NCBI GenBank assembly: GCA_002591745.1 | Contig: PDLQ01000027.1 | Coordinates: 1 to 64,000, forward strand | From: Lewinellaceae bacterium SD302 | Lineage (GTDB): Bacteria > Bacteroidota > Bacteroidia > Chitinophagales > Saprospiraceae | Length of the DNA: 64,000 nt | Direction of reading: 5' to 3' | Shown: positions 1 through 9,672 of the stretch, piece after piece | Layout: each line of letters opens with the position of its first letter | Numbering within the stretch: position 1 is the stretch's first letter | The notes under the pieces: model-generated | Databases searched by the model: none | Told to the model about the DNA's origin: nothing | What the model saw: only the letters and a program-made list of their open reading frames with translations | Made by a program: the position numbers and the translations under genes

Positions 1-170
1 AATTTTTCAACTTCTCCTCCGGGACGTAAAGTTGATTATTTGAAGGCCAAGGTTCGACACTTACAGTATTTATTGGGGCGAGCAGTTGCGTGAAAATATT
101 CTTAACCGCTAAAGTCAAGCTTAGTCGAGTGTACTGACAAGGTCGCAATACCACTCGGGGAACTACAATC

Positions 171-190
171 ATTGCTACTTTGTTAGCCCA
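171..190 (+). repeat. Dispersed intergenic motif, copy 1
   Basis: Contains the exact core TTGCTACTTTG followed by TTAGCCC. It points toward hisS, about 90 nt before the chosen start codon. It belongs to a family of 14 intergenic copies described in the findings. Confidence 0.8.
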
Positions 191-276
191 TATGCACGAC
201 TAATATTTTGAACTGCTCCTCAGAGTTGTTTGCCAAAAGAAAATTACCTTGCAACCGCTCTAAAAATTCACCCAAA

Positions 277-1635
277 ATGAAGCCTTCCATTCCCAAGGGT
301 ACCCGCGACTTTTTACCCGCCCAGGTCTACCGCCGCGAGTATATTTTCGGTACTGTCCGCCGGGCCTTCCAACTCTATGGTTACCAGCCGATCGAGACGC
401 CGGCCATGGAAAACCTGGCTACGCTTACGGGCAAGTACGGGGAAGAAGGGGACAAGCTGCTCTTCAAAGTGCTCAATAACGGTGATTACCTGGCGAAGGC
501 CGACCAAAAGGCCCTTGACGAGCGTGACAGCAACGGCCTCGTTGCCAGCATTTCTAAACGGGGTCTGCGTTATGACCTTACCGTGCCTTTCGCCCGCTAC
601 GTGGTGATGCACCAGAATGACTTGAGCTTTCCGTTCAAACGCTACGCCATTCAGCCAGTCTGGCGGGCCGACCGACCTCAGAAGGGGCGCTACCAGGAAT
701 TTTACCAGTGCGACGCCGACGTGGTAGGCTCTCCCAGTCTCGTCTACGAAGCTGAATTGGTGCGGCTTTTTGATGTTGTATTCAACGAGCTTGGACTGAA
801 GGTGGTTATCCGCCTGAATAACCGTAAAATATTGGCTGCCCTGGCCGAAGTTGCCGGCCACTCCGACAAGATGATGGACATCACCATTGCCATCGACAAG
901 CTGGACAAGATCGGTATTGAAGGCGTCCGCCGAGAACTGGACAAGCGCGATATTCCAGCTGCCGCCCAGGACATCATCGAGAAATTTCTGGCCGTTGATT
1001 CACTCGACGAGTTTGAACCCCTGGTGGCCGATTCGGAAATTGGTCGTGAAGGTTTGGCAGAGTTGCGGGAAGTTTTTGACTTCATAGAAGCAATGTCGGT
1101 AACGAACCGAGTCACCTTCGATGTGAAACTGGCCCGTGGCCTCAACTATTACACCGGTGCCATCTTTGAAGTGGAGGTGGATCTGGACGCTCACCCCGGC
1201 GTAAAAATGGGCAGCATTGCCTCGGGTGGTCGCTACGCCGACCTGACCGGCATCTTCGGGATGAAAGACATGCCGGGTGTTGGCATCAGCTTCGGAGCCG
1301 AGCGCATCTATGATGTACTGGAAGAACTAGAACTCTTCCCGGACAGCAACCCCGCCCAGCTAACGGCCCTGATCGTTTGCCTGGACGATGAGACGATGGC
1401 TACGGGCTTCAAACTGGTTAATCAGTTGCGAGAGGCGGGCATTAACAGTGATCTATACCCTACCGCCGCCAAGCTAAACAAGATGCTGAAGTACGCCAAT
1501 CAACGGGACGTTCCTCACGTGATCATTATTGGTAGCGAAGAAGCGAAGAGTGGCGTTTACAGCGTTAAAAACATGCGGGCCGGAGAGCAGGTGAAACTGG
1601 ATTTGGCGGGCCTGATCAGTCAACTCCAATCATAA
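277..1635 (+). CDS. hisS: Histidyl-tRNA synthetase
   Basis: Class II aminoacyl-tRNA synthetase that charges tRNA-His in the cytoplasm. The protein has 452 residues from this start, a normal length for bacterial HisRS. Visible signatures are motif 2 around residues 128-145 (RADRPQKGRY followed by EFYQCD), the histidine-binding GLNYYTG at about 288-294, and a motif 3-like segment GVGISFGAERI. The C-terminal part resembles the anticodon-binding domain. The open frame extends upstream to 208, but the added 23 residues are not HisRS-like, while ATG 277 begins MKPSIPKGTRDF, the conserved HisRS N-terminus. gatA starts 4 nt after the stop, so the two are probably co-transcribed. A copy of the dispersed intergenic motif lies about 90 nt upstream. 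Confidence 0.95.
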   Translation: MKPSIPKGTRDFLPAQVYRREYIFGTVRRAFQLYGYQPIETPAMENLATLTGKYGEEGDKLLFKVLNNGDYLAKADQKALDERDSNGLVASISKRGLRYDLTVPFARYVVMHQNDLSFPFKRYAIQPVWRADRPQKGRYQEFYQCDADVVGSPSLVYEAELVRLFDVVFNELGLKVVIRLNNRKILAALAEVAGHSDKMMDITIAIDKLDKIGIEGVRRELDKRDIPAAAQDIIEKFLAVDSLDEFEPLVADSEIGREGLAELREVFDFIEAMSVTNRVTFDVKLARGLNYYTGAIFEVEVDLDAHPGVKMGSIASGGRYADLTGIFGMKDMPGVGISFGAERIYDVLEELELFPDSNPAQLTALIVCLDDETMATGFKLVNQLREAGINSDLYPTAAKLNKMLKYANQRDVPHVIIIGSEEAKSGVYSVKNMRAGEQVKLDLAGLISQLQS

Positions 1636-1639
1636 TGGC

Positions 1640-3070
1640 ATGAAAAATGATCAGCCATATCCGACTATTTCAGCTTTACAGGCCGCACTTGCCACGGGTG
1701 AGACAACAACCGTAGCCACGGTCAATCATTACCTGAAACGCATTGAGGCCGCCACGGATCTGAATATCTACGTCGAGGTCTGGGCCGAAGAAGCTTTACA
1801 GGAAGCCGAACGCCAGGATACTGCACGAGCTGACGGCAAAAAAATGGGCCAGCTGGCAGGAGTCGTCGTCTCCCTTAAAGATGTGCTCTGTTACGCGGAA
1901 CACCGGGTTTCGGCTGCCAGTAAAATGCTGAAAAATTTTGTTTCCCCCTATTCCGCTACGGCGGTAGAGCGGCTTTTAAAAGAGGATGCCATCATCATAG
2001 GCCGGACGAACTGCGACGAATTCGCCATGGGTTCTGGCAACGAGAACACAGTTTACGGACCGACCAAAAATGCCGCCGATCCCGATCGGGTACCCGGTGG
2101 TAGTAGCGGTGGAGCAGCGGTTTCCGTTCAGGCGGGTACCTGTTTGATTGCCGTCGGTAGCAGCACTGGCGGCTCGGTAAGACAACCGGCCAGCTTCTGT
2201 GGTTTATATGGCTTGAAGCCAACTTACGGCAGGGTGAGTCGCCACGGACTGATTGCTTACGGCAGCAGTTTTGACGTAATCGGTCTGTTAGGTCGTGAGC
2301 CCGCGGATCTGGCGCTCGTTCTGAGTGTCATTGCCGGGGCTGATGAATTTGACAGTACAGCCCCTAATCGGATGGTGCCGCGCTATGACCGGACGAGTAG
2401 TGAAGGGCCAAAAAAGATAGCCTATTTCCCGGACTTGATGCACAGCGACGGGATTGCCCCGGGAATCAAAACTGATCTGGAAAACACCCTGGAAGATTTG
2501 AAAGAAAAGGGCCACGAATTAGTGCCCGTAACCTTCGATCTGTTCGATTATGTGGTACCTGCCTATTACGTGCTGACCACCGCAGAGGCCAGTAGCAACC
2601 TGAGTCGCTTCGACGGACTGCGTTATGGTTATCGCCACCCCGAAGCCAATAGCCTGGAAGAAACTTACCGTAAAAGCCGAAGCGAAGGCTTCGGACTGGA
2701 AGTCCAACGTCGGATATTACTGGGGGCCTTTGTCCTTAGTAGCGGCTATTATGATGCCTATTACGAACGGGCGCAGAAGGTTCGCCGCCTGATCCGGGAT
2801 CGATTGATGGCGATTCTATCAGAGAATGACTTTATTTTAATGCCCGTAAGCCCCAGTTTGCCTTGGAAGATCGGTGCCCAAAAAGATGATCCGGTCGCCA
2901 ATTATCTGGCCGATATTTACACGGTATTAGCTAATCTGGCCGGATTGCCGGCGATGGCGATTCCGACGGCAACGGGGGAACAGGGTTTACCGTTAGGCTA
3001 CCAACTCATGGCTGCCAATTGGAACGAAGCGGAATTATTGGCGTTTGCCGAGCGCTTGAAAAAGGCTTAA
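1640..3070 (+). CDS. gatA: Amidase, GatA type (Asp/Glu-tRNA amidotransferase subunit A)
   Basis: Amidase-signature protein of 476 residues, the usual GatA size. In the GatCAB complex GatA releases ammonia from glutamine for transamidation of Glu-tRNA(Gln) or Asp-tRNA(Asn). The Ser-cisSer-Lys triad can be placed: Lys80 in VVSLKD, cis-Ser155 in PGGSSGG and nucleophile Ser179 in STGGSVRQPA, with the same spacing as characterised GatA proteins. It starts 4 nt after hisS, which suggests an operon of two tRNA-charging genes. gatB and gatC are not in the window. Its TAA stop directly abuts the stop codon of the convergent glycosyltransferase, leaving no intergenic base. A stand-alone amidase is possible, but the overall match favours GatA. 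Confidence 0.87.
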   Translation: MKNDQPYPTISALQAALATGETTTVATVNHYLKRIEAATDLNIYVEVWAEEALQEAERQDTARADGKKMGQLAGVVVSLKDVLCYAEHRVSAASKMLKNFVSPYSATAVERLLKEDAIIIGRTNCDEFAMGSGNENTVYGPTKNAADPDRVPGGSSGGAAVSVQAGTCLIAVGSSTGGSVRQPASFCGLYGLKPTYGRVSRHGLIAYGSSFDVIGLLGREPADLALVLSVIAGADEFDSTAPNRMVPRYDRTSSEGPKKIAYFPDLMHSDGIAPGIKTDLENTLEDLKEKGHELVPVTFDLFDYVVPAYYVLTTAEASSNLSRFDGLRYGYRHPEANSLEETYRKSRSEGFGLEVQRRILLGAFVLSSGYYDAYYERAQKVRRLIRDRLMAILSENDFILMPVSPSLPWKIGAQKDDPVANYLADIYTVLANLAGLPAMAIPTATGEQGLPLGYQLMAANWNEAELLAFAERLKKA

Positions 3071-4792
3071 TCAACGTCGACTCACCCCACTTCCCATACC
3101 GTCTTTTAATTCAGTTTTGGTATACTCCGTACTGGGTATAGGCGGGGCGATCCGCCGAACCGGATAAACGATTTTCTGATGGCGCATGTAGATACCATTT
3201 AGCCACTGGCCCGCTTCTTTAGCGTTGCGATACTGCCAGGGATTGTAGATATAGGCCATTTCTTCATCGGGGGAGTCGAAGATGCGGGGGACGATACCAC
3301 CGTAGGCCATTTCAAGGTAGTAACTGGTGGCCGGCTCCATCAGCGTATAGCCCAGGACGGCTAAGTCTTCACCGGATTCTTTGAACTGATTGCCGATTTT
3401 TATAGCATCTGCCTTCAGCCGCTGGCCACGGTCATCACCGGCGGCGCGGGGAGGTAGGACGAATAGGTTAAACACGAGTCGGAAAAGTAACATGAAAGCA
3501 ACGAAAGCAAGCAGAGGCTGCCGCCAAACACCAACTCTGCTACCCCGTCCGACCTGGCGTCTAGCCGGGCGAGTTTGACAGCCAAAAGAATTTTTCACTT
3601 TTGACCCCAGCCAAGTAATCAGTAGCCCTAAAACCCCACAACCGATCGCTAGTGGCCAACGGTAGGCAATAATTGCGGTGTCCGGATGCAACGGGGCCAG
3701 AAAAAAGGCAATGGTAAACAACAGCATCAGCCCAGAAATGATAGCGTGGAACCAGCGATAAATGCTCGCATGACCGCCCGCTGACTCACGATAAAAATAC
3801 AGGCCCGCTCCGAAAAGCAAAGGAAATAACATGAGCAGATAGCGGGGGTATACATTGGGCGACAGCCAGTACAGCGGCAAGTTGACCAAGAAGACCAACA
3901 ACCAAAATTGCACGGTGGGTTTGCTGGAAAGCTGAGCCATGAAGTTGCGCCGAACGAAGAAAACGATCAGTAAGGTCCACGGCAAAAAGTGGTAGATCAT
4001 CTCGAAGGGAAAGGCCAGTAAGTGCCCCAGCGTTTCCTGCCAGGGGTGATTGACCGCCGTGCGCTTGCCGCTTTCCACAAACAACCGTTTTCCAATCACA
4101 CTCAGGTCCAGTTCCTGACCGAGTGGCACATAATAGAGTGCTAATAAAGCCAGGCAACCTAAACCACTTAGGATGTGAGCTGGTGAAAACAACGACCAAA
4201 AACGCCGTTGCCAAACTACCAGGGCGATCAGGGTAATTCCGGTGAAGGCGATAGCTGGTAACCCTTTCAGCATGAAACCGATTGCGCAGAGCAGATAGGT
4301 GAACCCAAAAGCCGACCAAAGCTGATCTTTTCGCCAAAAGTGCCATAGTAGCATGAATTGAGTATAAACCACCCAGCTGAAGGTCACGTCGATGAGCCCC
4401 AGCATACTGTCCCAGAAGAGCATGCGTCCACAGGTAATGATCGTAAAAGCGTGGATAAAGGCCATTTTTTTGCCCAGTACCGGTTTGCTGAATACAAAAG
4501 CAGTCGCTGCGAAGCCCAATAGTGCCAGTACGGTGGGGAAGCGCGTCGCCCACTCACTACTACCGCCCCAGAGCCAAATACTGGCGGCCTGGATCCAGTT
4601 CCATAAAGGAGGTTTATTTAGATATACGTCGCCGTGCAACGTAGGCACCAGGTAATCGCCACTCCAGATCATCTCCTGGGCTACCAGCGCGCGAATGCCT
4701 TCATCGTCGATGAAGATCATTACACCCAGGTTGAGAAAAAGGGCGGGCAGCAACAGCAGGGCGATGAGGGCGTAGAGTAATTTCTGGTACAT
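3071..4792 (-). CDS. ArnT/PMT-like membrane glycosyltransferase
   Basis: Polytopic inner-membrane protein of 573 residues with about a dozen hydrophobic segments. The first loop holds the acidic catalytic signature of the GT-C fold (D29-D30-E31) and a K60-P-P-L-W-N-W segment, both typical of the PMT_2/ArnT family, which moves sugars from polyprenyl-phosphate donors to lipid, glycan or protein. Substrate cannot be inferred. It lies 70 nt downstream of rfbA on the same strand, so a role in surface-polysaccharide or lipid modification is plausible. A long imperfect palindrome sits in the gap between the two. Its stop codon touches that of gatA on the opposite strand. The C-terminal ~60 residues are soluble and lack recognisable motifs. 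Confidence 0.8.
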   Translation of the reverse strand: MYQKLLYALIALLLLPALFLNLGVMIFIDDEGIRALVAQEMIWSGDYLVPTLHGDVYLNKPPLWNWIQAASIWLWGGSSEWATRFPTVLALLGFAATAFVFSKPVLGKKMAFIHAFTIITCGRMLFWDSMLGLIDVTFSWVVYTQFMLLWHFWRKDQLWSAFGFTYLLCAIGFMLKGLPAIAFTGITLIALVVWQRRFWSLFSPAHILSGLGCLALLALYYVPLGQELDLSVIGKRLFVESGKRTAVNHPWQETLGHLLAFPFEMIYHFLPWTLLIVFFVRRNFMAQLSSKPTVQFWLLVFLVNLPLYWLSPNVYPRYLLMLFPLLFGAGLYFYRESAGGHASIYRWFHAIISGLMLLFTIAFFLAPLHPDTAIIAYRWPLAIGCGVLGLLITWLGSKVKNSFGCQTRPARRQVGRGSRVGVWRQPLLAFVAFMLLFRLVFNLFVLPPRAAGDDRGQRLKADAIKIGNQFKESGEDLAVLGYTLMEPATSYYLEMAYGGIVPRIFDSPDEEMAYIYNPWQYRNAKEAGQWLNGIYMRHQKIVYPVRRIAPPIPSTEYTKTELKDGMGSGVSRR

Positions 4793-4800
4793 TGGTGTAC

Positions 4801-4855
4801 GGTACTGGGTAGATGGTATTGGGTGCCCGGTACCCAGTACCTGGTACCCTATACC
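4801..4855. repeat. Intercistronic imperfect palindrome of GGTAyTGGGT units
   Basis: GGTACTGGGT (4801-4810) and GGTATTGGGT (4815-4824) are followed by ACCCAGTACC (4832-4841) and ACCCTATACC (4846-4855). The arms are about 24 bp each and can fold across a short loop. It occupies most of the gap between rfbA and the glycosyltransferase, and could be an mRNA-stability or attenuation element. Confidence 0.6.
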
Positions 4856-4862
4856 TGCTCCC

Positions 4863-5723
4863 TCAACGAAGCAATGACATTAGATACTCCCCATATCCAC
4901 TCTTCATGAAGCGCTGGGCTTGTATTTCTAACTGAGTATCATCAATGAAGCCCATTTCATAAGCGATTTCCTCGATACAGCCGATTTTAAGCCCCTGGCG
5001 ATCTTCGATTACTTCGATGAATTGCCCGGCCTGAATCAGGCTCTTATGGGTACCCGTATCCAGCCAGGCGGTGCCACGATCCATCATGGCTACTTGCAGT
5101 TTTCCGGCTTCCAGATAGTGTTTGTTGACATCCGTGATCTCGTACTCACCACGGGCACTGGGCTCCAGATTTTTGGCTACTTCTACTACGCTGTTGTCGT
5201 AGAAATAGAGACCGGGGACGGCGTAATTCGATTTAGGATGCTTCGGTTTTTCTTCAATAGAAACGGCCGTCATTTGCTCGTCGAATTCCACTACGCCGTA
5301 ACGTTCCGGGTCGGCTACGTAGTAAGCGAAGACTACGCCCCCGTCTGGTTGGGTACAAGCTTGCAGCGTACTTTTCAGTCCCGTGCCGTAAAAAATATTG
5401 TCGCCCAGAATTAAAGAAGCCGGGTCGTTGCCAATGAATTCTTCTCCGAGCACGAAAGCCTGGGCCAAGCCATTTGGCTCGTGTTGAGCCACGTAGTTGA
5501 AGTTGCAACCAATCTGTGAGCCATCACCCAACAGGTGTTCGAATTTCGGCAGATCGTAAGGCGTGGAGATGATCAGAATATCCCGAATTCCGGCACTGAG
5601 CAGCGTCGAAAGGGGGTAGTAGATCATCGGTTTATCATACACCGGCATCAATTGTTTGCTTACCGCCATGGTTAGCGGGTAGAGTCTGGTGCCGAGGCCG
5701 CCGGCGAGAATAATTCCTTTCAT
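4863..5723 (-). CDS. rfbA: Glucose-1-phosphate thymidylyltransferase
   Basis: Makes dTDP-glucose from dTTP and glucose-1-phosphate, the first step of dTDP-rhamnose and related sugar pathways. The protein has 286 residues, the normal RmlA length. The nucleotide-binding loop [11 protein letters not shown] is at residues 8-18, followed by [18 protein letters not shown] and the [11 protein letters not shown] segment typical of RmlA. The start is set at 5723 because MKGIILAGG is the conserved N-terminus; 22 further open codons upstream are not family-like and overlap a perfect -7 promoter element (TATCTTTG, 5750 to 5743). rfbB, rfbC and rfbD are not adjacent. It probably leads a two-gene unit with the downstream glycosyltransferase. 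Confidence 0.93.
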   Translation of the reverse strand: MKGIILAGGLGTRLYPLTMAVSKQLMPVYDKPMIYYPLSTLLSAGIRDILIISTPYDLPKFEHLLGDGSQIGCNFNYVAQHEPNGLAQAFVLGEEFIGNDPASLILGDNIFYGTGLKSTLQACTQPDGGVVFAYYVADPERYGVVEFDEQMTAVSIEEKPKHPKSNYAVPGLYFYDNSVVEVAKNLEPSARGEYEITDVNKHYLEAGKLQVAMMDRGTAWLDTGTHKSLIQAGQFIEVIEDRQGLKIGCIEEIAYEMGFIDDTQLEIQAQRFMKSGYGEYLMSLLR

Positions 5724-5742
5724 GTTGAAGTCTTTACGGCGG

Positions 5743-5750
5743 CAAAGATA
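5743..5750 (-). promoter_or_regulatory. Predicted -7 promoter element of rfbA
   Basis: TATCTTTG on the minus strand matches the Bacteroidota -7 consensus TAnnTTTG exactly and lies 20 nt before the rfbA start codon. A TTTG (5790-5787) lies further upstream but too far away for a standard -33 box. Confidence 0.55.
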
Positions 5751-5784
5751 AAATTTAATAACGGGCTTGTGATTTGTATTTCCT

Positions 5785-5800
5785 GGCAAAGTAGCAGGGT
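5785..5800 (-). repeat. Dispersed intergenic motif, copy 2
   Basis: Reads CCTGCTACTTTGCCAGG on the minus strand, pointing at rfbA about 62 nt upstream of its start. The GCTACTTTG core is exact; the 3' half differs from the consensus. Confidence 0.6.
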
Positions 5801-5857
5801 CTAGAAACCGCTCGTCCGACGAATCAACTCCTGCGTCACGCTTCGGCGGACGAGCTG

Positions 5858-8338
5858 CTAATACAGTTTCACTTCGATCCGCTGATTTTTCAATCTGCCC
5901 TCTACGGTACTCCCATCGGCAATAGGGTGTTCTCGACCGTAACCGACTGCCTTAATTCGGCTGGCTGCTAAACCCAGTTCCACCGTAAGGTAGGCGAGGA
6001 TACGGTCAGCCCGCTGTTGAGTCAATTCACGGGCGAATGAATAGCTCATTCTTGAATTACCGTGAACGCCGATCTCCATCATCAGATCAGGATTAGCGCG
6101 GAGATTTTCGGCCAGGCGATCCAGTTCTCGTTCGGTGCCGGGTTTAAAAACGGCACTATTGGGCGCAAATCTGAGTTGGCCTAACGTAATGACATTCCCT
6201 TTAGCGAAGGGAATGAGTTCCAGTTCGTCAGCCTTCCCTGTTGATGAAGATGGACTATTTAGTGATTCGCTCGCAGGCTGACGATAGACACCGGTTGTCG
6301 GCATCGGTGGCGCGGCTCGGTTGGGTGTAGCCTGCTGAGGCGTACTTACCGGTGGTTGGTAAGCGGAAGAGGAAGGAGTAACTGATGGAGGAAGTACACC
6401 TTTGGCGGTCATGGTCGTCGGTCGCTGAGTATTACCGTAAGTGGTGGGTGCCATCCGGCTTTCTTCAGCGAGCTGGGCATCCAGCTTTCGGGCCAAGCTA
6501 TCCTGGTAGCGGCGAAGCTCAGCGCCCCGGTCGATCAGGTTCTTTTGTAGCTGCTGGTCTTCAGCCATACTCTGCCGTAGAGGAACTTCTAGTTTTTCCC
6601 GCAAAGCCGTTTTAACGGCAGGGTCGATGTTGTCGATAAGTTCATTTTCCCAGCTCTTGCGTTCGTAAACCGCCGGCTGGTTCGGAGGGGTGAACAGACT
6701 TGAGCGAATATTGCCTTCCATAGCCAAGCTGTCAATCTGTTCGTCGGCGTAGGTTTGCCTAACGATCTCCTGGGAGATTGTCGGAATCAGTTCTTCGTTG
6801 ATTTGTTGCTCGGCTTTACGGCGGATAGAGATCGGGTCAGCCTTTTTCCAGTCATAATCGCGGCCGTCTGCACCCATTGTTGCTTCCTGACTGGCCCGGA
6901 AACGACTGCGTAGTGCTTCTAGTTCGTCCAGGGCAGCAGCATTACTTTCGTTACGAATACTTGGCTTCTGGTCCTTGGGCGGAGTCGATTTTGGTGCCGG
7001 AATGGTATCCGGGCGAAGTTGGTCATTGGCCGTGACCAGCTGGCTTCTCAGTTTAGATAATTCAGGGTCAATGTAACCCGAAAGTACTTCCTGGCCGGCC
7101 CGCAACTGGGTTTCACGAACTCGGTACTTCAGGGCTTTTCGCTGTTCATTCAATTCGGCCAATTCTGCGGTTGTAACGGAAATTTTCTGGTGTAATTCGT
7201 GGATGGACCTTTCGCGAGCGTAGTAATCCGGGCTGTAAGCTGTCTTGGTTGACTGTGCTGCAGCCAGTTCCTGCTCATTATCAGCTGGATGGTTATTCAC
7301 CACGGTAGTAAAGTAGCCGGGGGCCTTAGCCGCAAAACGTTCAAAACCCGCAGCGGGCACTACAATGGTGTAATTCCCTTCGTGATCGGGGTAGATCGTA
7401 CGGCGACGATCGTCGATTGCCACGGAGAGGCGCAAATCACCATTTTCTACGATTCCCCTTTCCCGCACGGCTACTTGTCCGGAAAGTAAGCGAGTTGGTG
7501 CCGGACGAGCCGTCTCCGGAAAACTGGCGACCACTAATCTTTCATCGTTTCCGGCCTCATCCGTCGAGGCAAAAAGCAAATCGGGTTGGTTGACGGACAT
7601 GGCAATTTCCAAAAATCGTCGGGGCAGAGCTTCGTTCACAGAGGCGGGAGCCAGGTAATCGTTACGCTCCCGGTCATAATCAGCCCTGTGCCACTCGCCA
7701 TTCTTACGGAAATAAAGTGTGTTCCCGTCGGGAGACAAGTAGGGCTCGTAGTCGTCGCCCGTTGAGTTGATATAGGCTAGTGAGCGTTCTTCGCTCCAGT
7801 CGTCATGGTTAAGGGCTGTGCGGATGAAAAGGTCGCGTTGACCGTCTACTGAACGACAGTAAATAAGACGATCTGTTTCCAGGTCGTAAGTAGCGGAAAA
7901 ATTTTCTTCGAAGGCAGAAGACAACTCCTTGCTGGAGGTGATTCGCCAGCTTCTGACGCCTTTTTTTAATAGGTCGACCCGGGCATCACCCACTCCACGA
8001 CGGAGTACGGCAAGTCGCTGACCATCGGTACTTATACCGATAACTTCATCGTGGGAGAAAGAGTTGATCGGGCCACCGGCATTCAAGGCTCGCCCCCAGC
8101 TACCATCCGCTTGTAGCTTTCGTAACCAAATGTCACCGGAATTGGCCGCACCTTGGTTGCGGGGGTGACGGCCACGAGTAAAGTAAAGCGTCTGACCGTC
8201 GGCCGTAATCTGCGGTTGGATTTCCCGGTATTGGGTGGATTTACTGATTACCCGCACGCCTACCTGCGCTTTGATATGGCCGGTAATAACCGTAGCCAAA
8301 AAAAACAACAGACCCAGCGATGGAAGGTAGCGGTGCAT
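5858..8338 (-). CDS. Secreted PD40 (TolB-like) and OmpA-domain envelope protein
   Basis: Predicted periplasmic or outer-membrane-associated protein of 826 residues. The start at 8338 gives a clean signal peptide ([20 protein letters not shown], cleavage after AQ); an open frame continues to 8401 but places charged residues ahead of it. The N-terminal third carries WD40-like PD40 segments ([29 protein letters not shown]). The middle is coiled-coil rich in Glu, Gln and Arg, then Pro/Thr rich. The last ~110 residues are an OmpA_C domain ([13 protein letters not shown] to NQRIEVKLY). The loop that normally reads GHTD is VHGNS, so the Asp expected to bind diaminopimelate is missing, whereas the Arg in NQRIEV is kept. 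Such proteins usually tether envelope complexes to peptidoglycan. Specific partner unknown. Confidence 0.82.
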   Translation of the reverse strand: MHRYLPSLGLLFFLATVITGHIKAQVGVRVISKSTQYREIQPQITADGQTLYFTRGRHPRNQGAANSGDIWLRKLQADGSWGRALNAGGPINSFSHDEVIGISTDGQRLAVLRRGVGDARVDLLKKGVRSWRITSSKELSSAFEENFSATYDLETDRLIYCRSVDGQRDLFIRTALNHDDWSEERSLAYINSTGDDYEPYLSPDGNTLYFRKNGEWHRADYDRERNDYLAPASVNEALPRRFLEIAMSVNQPDLLFASTDEAGNDERLVVASFPETARPAPTRLLSGQVAVRERGIVENGDLRLSVAIDDRRRTIYPDHEGNYTIVVPAAGFERFAAKAPGYFTTVVNNHPADNEQELAAAQSTKTAYSPDYYARERSIHELHQKISVTTAELAELNEQRKALKYRVRETQLRAGQEVLSGYIDPELSKLRSQLVTANDQLRPDTIPAPKSTPPKDQKPSIRNESNAAALDELEALRSRFRASQEATMGADGRDYDWKKADPISIRRKAEQQINEELIPTISQEIVRQTYADEQIDSLAMEGNIRSSLFTPPNQPAVYERKSWENELIDNIDPAVKTALREKLEVPLRQSMAEDQQLQKNLIDRGAELRRYQDSLARKLDAQLAEESRMAPTTYGNTQRPTTMTAKGVLPPSVTPSSSAYQPPVSTPQQATPNRAAPPMPTTGVYRQPASESLNSPSSSTGKADELELIPFAKGNVITLGQLRFAPNSAVFKPGTERELDRLAENLRANPDLMMEIGVHGNSRMSYSFARELTQQRADRILAYLTVELGLAASRIKAVGYGREHPIADGSTVEGRLKNQRIEVKLY

Positions 8339-8368
8339 GAACGTGTATTGATATACCAAAATCAAAGT

Positions 8369-8392
8369 GCTACTATGACGTAAGTTAGTAGC
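8369..8392. promoter_or_regulatory. Inverted repeat GCTACTA-N10-TAGTAGC
   Basis: A perfect 7-bp inverted repeat 31 nt upstream of the OmpA/PD40 gene start. The minus strand reads TTTTGCTACTAACTTAC, resembling the 5' half of the dispersed motif. It may be an operator or a diverged motif copy. Confidence 0.4.
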
Positions 8393-8446
8393 AAAAGTCA
8401 ATGAGAAAGCTGGTTTTTTGGTAATTATTTAACGCTCAGCAGCCCT

Positions 8447-9556
8447 TTACAGTTCGAAATCCACTTCTACCTCGGGAGTAGTCGGATGACTCTGGCAAGT
8501 CAATACCATACCTTCGGCTACCTCGTCATCATCCAGGGCGTAACAAACGTCCATCTTTACTCCACCCTTGATCACCTTAGCGGCGCAGGTTGAGCAGGCA
8601 CCGGCCAGGCAACTGTAAGGAGGGTCTACCTTGGCTTCCAGGAGCCCGTCTAGAATAGACTGGCCCGGCTTGAGCTGAACACTGACCTCTTTGCCACCCA
8701 CTTTCGCCTTTACAGTGGCGCCTTCCAGGGCATCTGATGATTTGGGGGCTTGCTTTACATCGTGAGCCGAGACGAAGCGTTCCGTATGGATATTGTCCTT
8801 GGCTACACCCCGGCCAAGAAGTACGGCTTCAGTAGCGTCGATCATGCTGCCGGGGCCGCAAACGTAATAAAGGGCCCGCTCGGCGGTACTGGGGTGTTGA
8901 TCCAGGAAATCGTAAAGTTTACTTTCGTCGATCCGGCCTTTATCACCCGTCCAATTCACCTTGCCACGGGTAAAGAAACCACTGATGCCGCCTTTTTTCT
9001 GGCGCACGGGCTGGCTGAGGGTATGTCGTACCGTAAGTTGCCCGGTATAACGCTCTTCCAGTTCGACCAGTTGGCGCTTAAAGATGATGCTATTCTCATC
9101 GCGGCTTCCGTACAGCAGGTAAACGTGGGATTTGGGCTCGTCTTCGAGCACAGTACGCAGGATCGACATCAAAGGCGTAATCCCGCTTCCCGCTCCAAAC
9201 AGATAGTAATCGTGGCGGTTGCCACCGTCGGTCTTGGCTACGAAACGTCCCTGCGGCGGCATCACACTCACGGGGGAGCCTGGTTCCAGCTCGTCGGCAA
9301 TGTGGTTACTTACCAGGCCGCCTTTGACTCGTTTTACCGTTACGGCCAATTCATTGTCCAGCGGGCTGGAACTCATGCTGTAAGCCCGGCGAACGTCCTG
9401 GCCGTCGATTACGAAGCGCAGGGTCAGGTATTGACCGGCAGTGTACTCGAAATTATCCGCGTGTTCACTGGGTACGGTAAATTTAACGGTCACCGTATCG
9501 GGGGTTTCCGTTACGATTTCTTTTACGGGGAGGGTGAAAAAGTCAGTATCGTTCAA
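8447..9556 (-). CDS. PaaE-type ferredoxin-NAD(P)H oxidoreductase with C-terminal 2Fe-2S domain
   Basis: Flavin-dependent reductase of 369 residues. The N-terminal FAD-binding barrel shows RAYSMSSSP (RxYS motif), the NAD-binding part shows GAGSGITPLMSI, and the C-terminus is a plant-type ferredoxin domain with cysteines near residues 315, 320, 323 and 352 (SCLAGACSTCAAK and LTCQSHP). This order is that of PaaE, the reductase of phenylacetyl-CoA epoxidase, and of related hydroxylase reductases. No paaABCD genes are near, so the electron acceptor is unknown and the symbol is withheld. A basic, Gly-rich insert (QKKGGISGFFTRGK) lies inside the NAD-binding half. A 116-nt gap separates it from pyk upstream; TACCTTCG at 9660-9653 is a near-match -7 element. 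Confidence 0.85.
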   Translation of the reverse strand: MNDTDFFTLPVKEIVTETPDTVTVKFTVPSEHADNFEYTAGQYLTLRFVIDGQDVRRAYSMSSSPLDNELAVTVKRVKGGLVSNHIADELEPGSPVSVMPPQGRFVAKTDGGNRHDYYLFGAGSGITPLMSILRTVLEDEPKSHVYLLYGSRDENSIIFKRQLVELEERYTGQLTVRHTLSQPVRQKKGGISGFFTRGKVNWTGDKGRIDESKLYDFLDQHPSTAERALYYVCGPGSMIDATEAVLLGRGVAKDNIHTERFVSAHDVKQAPKSSDALEGATVKAKVGGKEVSVQLKPGQSILDGLLEAKVDPPYSCLAGACSTCAAKVIKGGVKMDVCYALDDDEVAEGMVLTCQSHPTTPEVEVDFEL

Positions 9557-9672
9557 AATGCAGTCAGGTTTGGTTAGCCGCTCGCGCGTGCTTATGGGGG
9601 GATTATCAATCTATCGACCGTAATAAAATTAACGGCCACCCAAAAGGTTGCGCGAAGGTAAGGAACTGCCCC

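Noticed and set aside
124-138. The 15-mer shared with 18840-18854 as a stand-alone repeat family
   Set aside because: A few exact 15-mer pairs are expected by chance in 64 kb; it is kept only as a side note to the motif.
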